Assembly: GCA_049303435.1 (NCBI GenBank)
Contig: JBAQNC010000036.1
Span: 1-26,270 of the forward strand
Reading direction: 5' to 3'
Source: Parvibaculum sp049303435
Lineage (GTDB): Bacteria; Pseudomonadota; Alphaproteobacteria; Parvibaculales; Parvibaculaceae
Length of the DNA stretch: 26,270 nt
Shown here: positions 24,216 to 26,270 of the stretch, piece after piece
Position numbering within the stretch: the stretch's first letter is position 1
How the letters are laid out: each line of letters opens with the position of its first letter
Notes under the pieces: generated by a model
What the model was told of the DNA's origin: nothing
What the model saw: the letters and a program-made list of their open reading frames with translations, nothing else
Databases searched by the model: none
Made by a program: the position numbers and the translations under genes

Positions 24216-26205
24216 TTCTGGCCTTATGAACGGGGCGGCCTTTGCCGCTTTGCTGGCGGTTTTGCTTATAGCTGGTAGCGCGGTCCGAGCGGACACGCTC
24301 GGCACCTTGCCGGCAGGCTCTGTCGTCACGCCGGGCACGGTGACGACCACGGGTCCTGACGGAACCGTAACCAGAGAACTGCCGCCTTCAGCGCCGACCG
24401 CAGGACAGGACGGCCAGCCGGTTGGCATGCTCAAGGCTGGTCCGCAGCCCATCATGCCGCCCGGCTTTGGCGCCACCTCGGTTGAGACGGGTGATGCGGG
24501 CAACGACGCCAATGTGCCCTCGTCGGTCAATGTGCCGTCTTTTCCGGCGGGCAAGGCGACGGACGCGAGTGTGCAACCTCTCAAGACTTTCGAGGCCGTG
24601 CCCGGGCGCGCCAATGCCGATGTGGTGATGAGCGCGCTCAGCGGTGTCGATGCGTCTTCGGCTGGCTTGATCTCGGACCGCGACGGCGGGCTGGGTGTTG
24701 ACATGTGGCGGGGCGCGACACGCGCCGACGTTGATCATTATTTGTCGATCCTGCCCGTCGCCACTTCTTCACCTGTGATCAACGATCTGTCGCGGCGCTT
24801 GCTGCTTACCGGTGCGACGCCGCCCGAAGGTCAGGTAAGTGGCACTTCGCTGCTTGCCATTCGCCTCGATCGTCTGATTGCGTCGGGACGTGCCGATCTT
24901 GCCGCCGAACTCGGGCGTGGCACGATGGCCGACAAGTCGTCGCCGATCGCCATCGCGCGCGCGCGCGCAGCTCTCGCACTTGCCGACGACAACAGCGCTT
25001 GCAGTGAACTTGCCAATCTGCCCGCCGGCAATGATCCTGCCCATGATGAGGCTGATGCGTTCTCGATGCGGCTTTCCGCCTTTTGCCAGATCAGGTCGGG
25101 CAAGACGGCCGAGGCCAATGTCACTTTCGATCTGGCGCGCGAAGAAGCTTATGATAACCCGCTTTTCTATTCGCTCGCCTATCAGGCCAATGAGGGTCTG
25201 AAGCTGAAGGCGCCCGTGCCTAAATCGCTCGATGCGCTGGATGTACGTTTCTATTCGCTTGCCAAGCGCGTCCTGCCGGACAACGCCGGGGCGATCGTCG
25301 TGCCTGCCGTCGTCAAGACATTGGCGCAGGATACGACGCTTGATTCTCAAATTCGTATCGAGGCTGGCGAGCGCGCCGTGCTTTCAGGCGTCATGAAGGG
25401 CGATGAACTTGCGCGCCTCTATATGGCGGCCACCTTCAAGCCAGATGAAATCGAAGGCGCGAAGGCGGGGCTCTTTCCCAAGTCGCCGGTCATGCAACGC
25501 GCGCTTTTGTTTCAGGCGATCCGCGCTGAAGTCATGCCGACGGATCGTACTGATCTGATGAAGCAGTTTCTGGCGAAGGCCGAAGCGGATGGACTCTATG
25601 TCGCTGCTGTCCGGGCATTGATGCCTTCGCTCGTGGCGCTTGTGCCCGGCTCGTTGCTTCAGTTATTTGCGCCGACGGCGACGCGCGCCTTTTTGATGGC
25701 CGATGACGTCCCGCATGCCCGGCAATGGCTGGCTCTTGTTGAGCCAAACGACGGGCGCGACTTGCGTGAGTTGTCGACGCTTGTGCGTATTGCCGATCCG
25801 GCGGGGTTGAGCCCCATGTCGGATGAAGAGGCGGCCCTGATTGCCGCCGATCTCAAGTCCAATGTCGCCGTGAACCAGAATTTTGCGGCGACTGAAGCGA
25901 TGATTTACGACGGGTCCGGTATGGTCCTGCCGCAAATTGTACTACAGGCTCTGGTGGACGCGCCTCGTAGCGTGGGTGCGCCGGAGCAGTTGCTCAATCA
26001 ACTTCACAACGCGGGGCTTCATGGCTCGGTGGGTGAAGTTGTGTTGCTCTCACTTGTTGCAATCGGGCCTGGGGGGCCGGAGCGCGCAGACCGACAAGCA
26101 GTTGCGCAAAGCATATCAAGTCTCAGAGCGGTCCATTTCGATGGCGAGGCGCGGCGCCTTGCCCTCGAAGCTTTATTGGGACGTAGTCATGCCGGACGCG
26201 GGTGA
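24196..26205 (+). CDS. Large exported helical protein, function unknown
   Basis: The protein has 669 residues. It begins with a signal peptide (AAFAALLAVLLIAGSAVRA, cleavage near residue 32), so it is exported. A flexible Pro/Gly/Thr/Ser-rich stretch covers about 33-150. The rest is alpha-helical and Ala/Leu-rich, with helix pairs such as LAAELGRGTMAD and ARAALALADDNSACSELANLPAG that suggest a TPR-like or other solenoid repeat. No enzymatic motif is seen. The ATG at 24196 has AGGTG eight bases upstream and lies inside the small-protein gene, overlapping it by 20 bases, so translation is probably coupled. An ATG at 24226 is the alternative. It lies between aroK and an unidentified downstream gene. 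Confidence 0.75.
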   Translation: MTSFRVDSGLMNGAAFAALLAVLLIAGSAVRADTLGTLPAGSVVTPGTVTTTGPDGTVTRELPPSAPTAGQDGQPVGMLKAGPQPIMPPGFGATSVETGDAGNDANVPSSVNVPSFPAGKATDASVQPLKTFEAVPGRANADVVMSALSGVDASSAGLISDRDGGLGVDMWRGATRADVDHYLSILPVATSSPVINDLSRRLLLTGATPPEGQVSGTSLLAIRLDRLIASGRADLAAELGRGTMADKSSPIAIARARAALALADDNSACSELANLPAGNDPAHDEADAFSMRLSAFCQIRSGKTAEANVTFDLAREEAYDNPLFYSLAYQANEGLKLKAPVPKSLDALDVRFYSLAKRVLPDNAGAIVVPAVVKTLAQDTTLDSQIRIEAGERAVLSGVMKGDELARLYMAATFKPDEIEGAKAGLFPKSPVMQRALLFQAIRAEVMPTDRTDLMKQFLAKAEADGLYVAAVRALMPSLVALVPGSLLQLFAPTATRAFLMADDVPHARQWLALVEPNDGRDLRELSTLVRIADPAGLSPMSDEEAALIAADLKSNVAVNQNFAATEAMIYDGSGMVLPQIVLQALVDAPRSVGAPEQLLNQLHNAGLHGSVGEVVLLSLVAIGPGGPERADRQAVAQSISSLRAVHFDGEARRLALEALLGRSHAGRG

Positions 26206-26210
26206 TATCT

Positions 26211-26270
26211 ATGTCAAACAAAATGAATGTTGAAACGGTGCGGGAAACGGGCGTGCAGCCCGGCAAGCAT
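26211..26270 (+). CDS. Start of an unidentified gene, cut by the window edge
   Basis: Only 20 residues are visible: an ATG at 26211, six bases after the previous stop, with GGTGAT just upstream, and a polar start MSNKMNVETVRETG. The close spacing suggests it is co-transcribed with the helical protein. In many alphaproteobacteria the gene divergent from aroK is the tyrosine recombinase xerD, so this may be its start; the fragment itself shows no recombinase feature. Confidence 0.4.
   Translation, partial: MSNKMNVETVRETGVQPGKH

Overview
The window is a stretch of chromosomal core genome from an alphaproteobacterium, most likely of the Hyphomicrobiales (Rhizobiales) or a close Parvibaculum-like lineage. 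Three things point this way: the SUV3-like helicase with its S4 RNA-binding partner, the aerobic cobaltochelatase pair cobS-cobT beside a J-domain gene and bolA, and the aroK-aroB-CorC/HlyC operon. These arrangements are familiar from that order. GC content is moderately high and genes are tightly packed. I see no rRNA, tRNA, CRISPR array, insertion sequence or prophage.

Left part (1-8.1 kb): a minus-strand pair encodes an S4-domain protein (cut by the window edge) and a long SUV3-type RNA/DNA helicase. A noncoding gap of about 740 bases follows, then a plus-strand acyl-CoA dehydrogenase with a strong terminator, then a convergent membrane-bound PAS/GAF histidine kinase.

Middle (8.1-15.3 kb): a Sel1-type lipoprotein gene is divergent from B12-dependent methylmalonyl-CoA mutase. 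The mutase's GTPase chaperone MeaB lies 1.7 kb further on, separated by a 91-residue unknown protein and a periplasmic DUF3108 protein. Next come ribosomal protein L28 with a clear promoter and terminator, and a VUT-family (queuosine-precursor-transporter-like) membrane protein.

Right part (15.3-26.3 kb): on the minus strand run a J-domain protein, cobS, cobT and an exported phytase-like esterase. bolA is divergent from the J-domain gene. aroK, aroB and a CNNM/CorC-type membrane protein form an overlapping operon. Divergent from aroK are a 47-residue membrane-anchored small protein and a 669-residue exported helical protein that overlaps it. A further gene starts at the right edge.

Functionally, the window joins cobalamin synthesis (cobS/cobT) with cobalamin use (methylmalonyl-CoA mutase/MeaB, propionate and branched-chain acyl-CoA catabolism), shikimate synthesis, RNA metabolism and envelope functions. 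The least explained parts are the small-protein/helical-protein pair beside aroK, the 740-base gap, and tandem TCAAGAT repeats found upstream of both cobS and the mutase. I found no clear new defence or mobile system.
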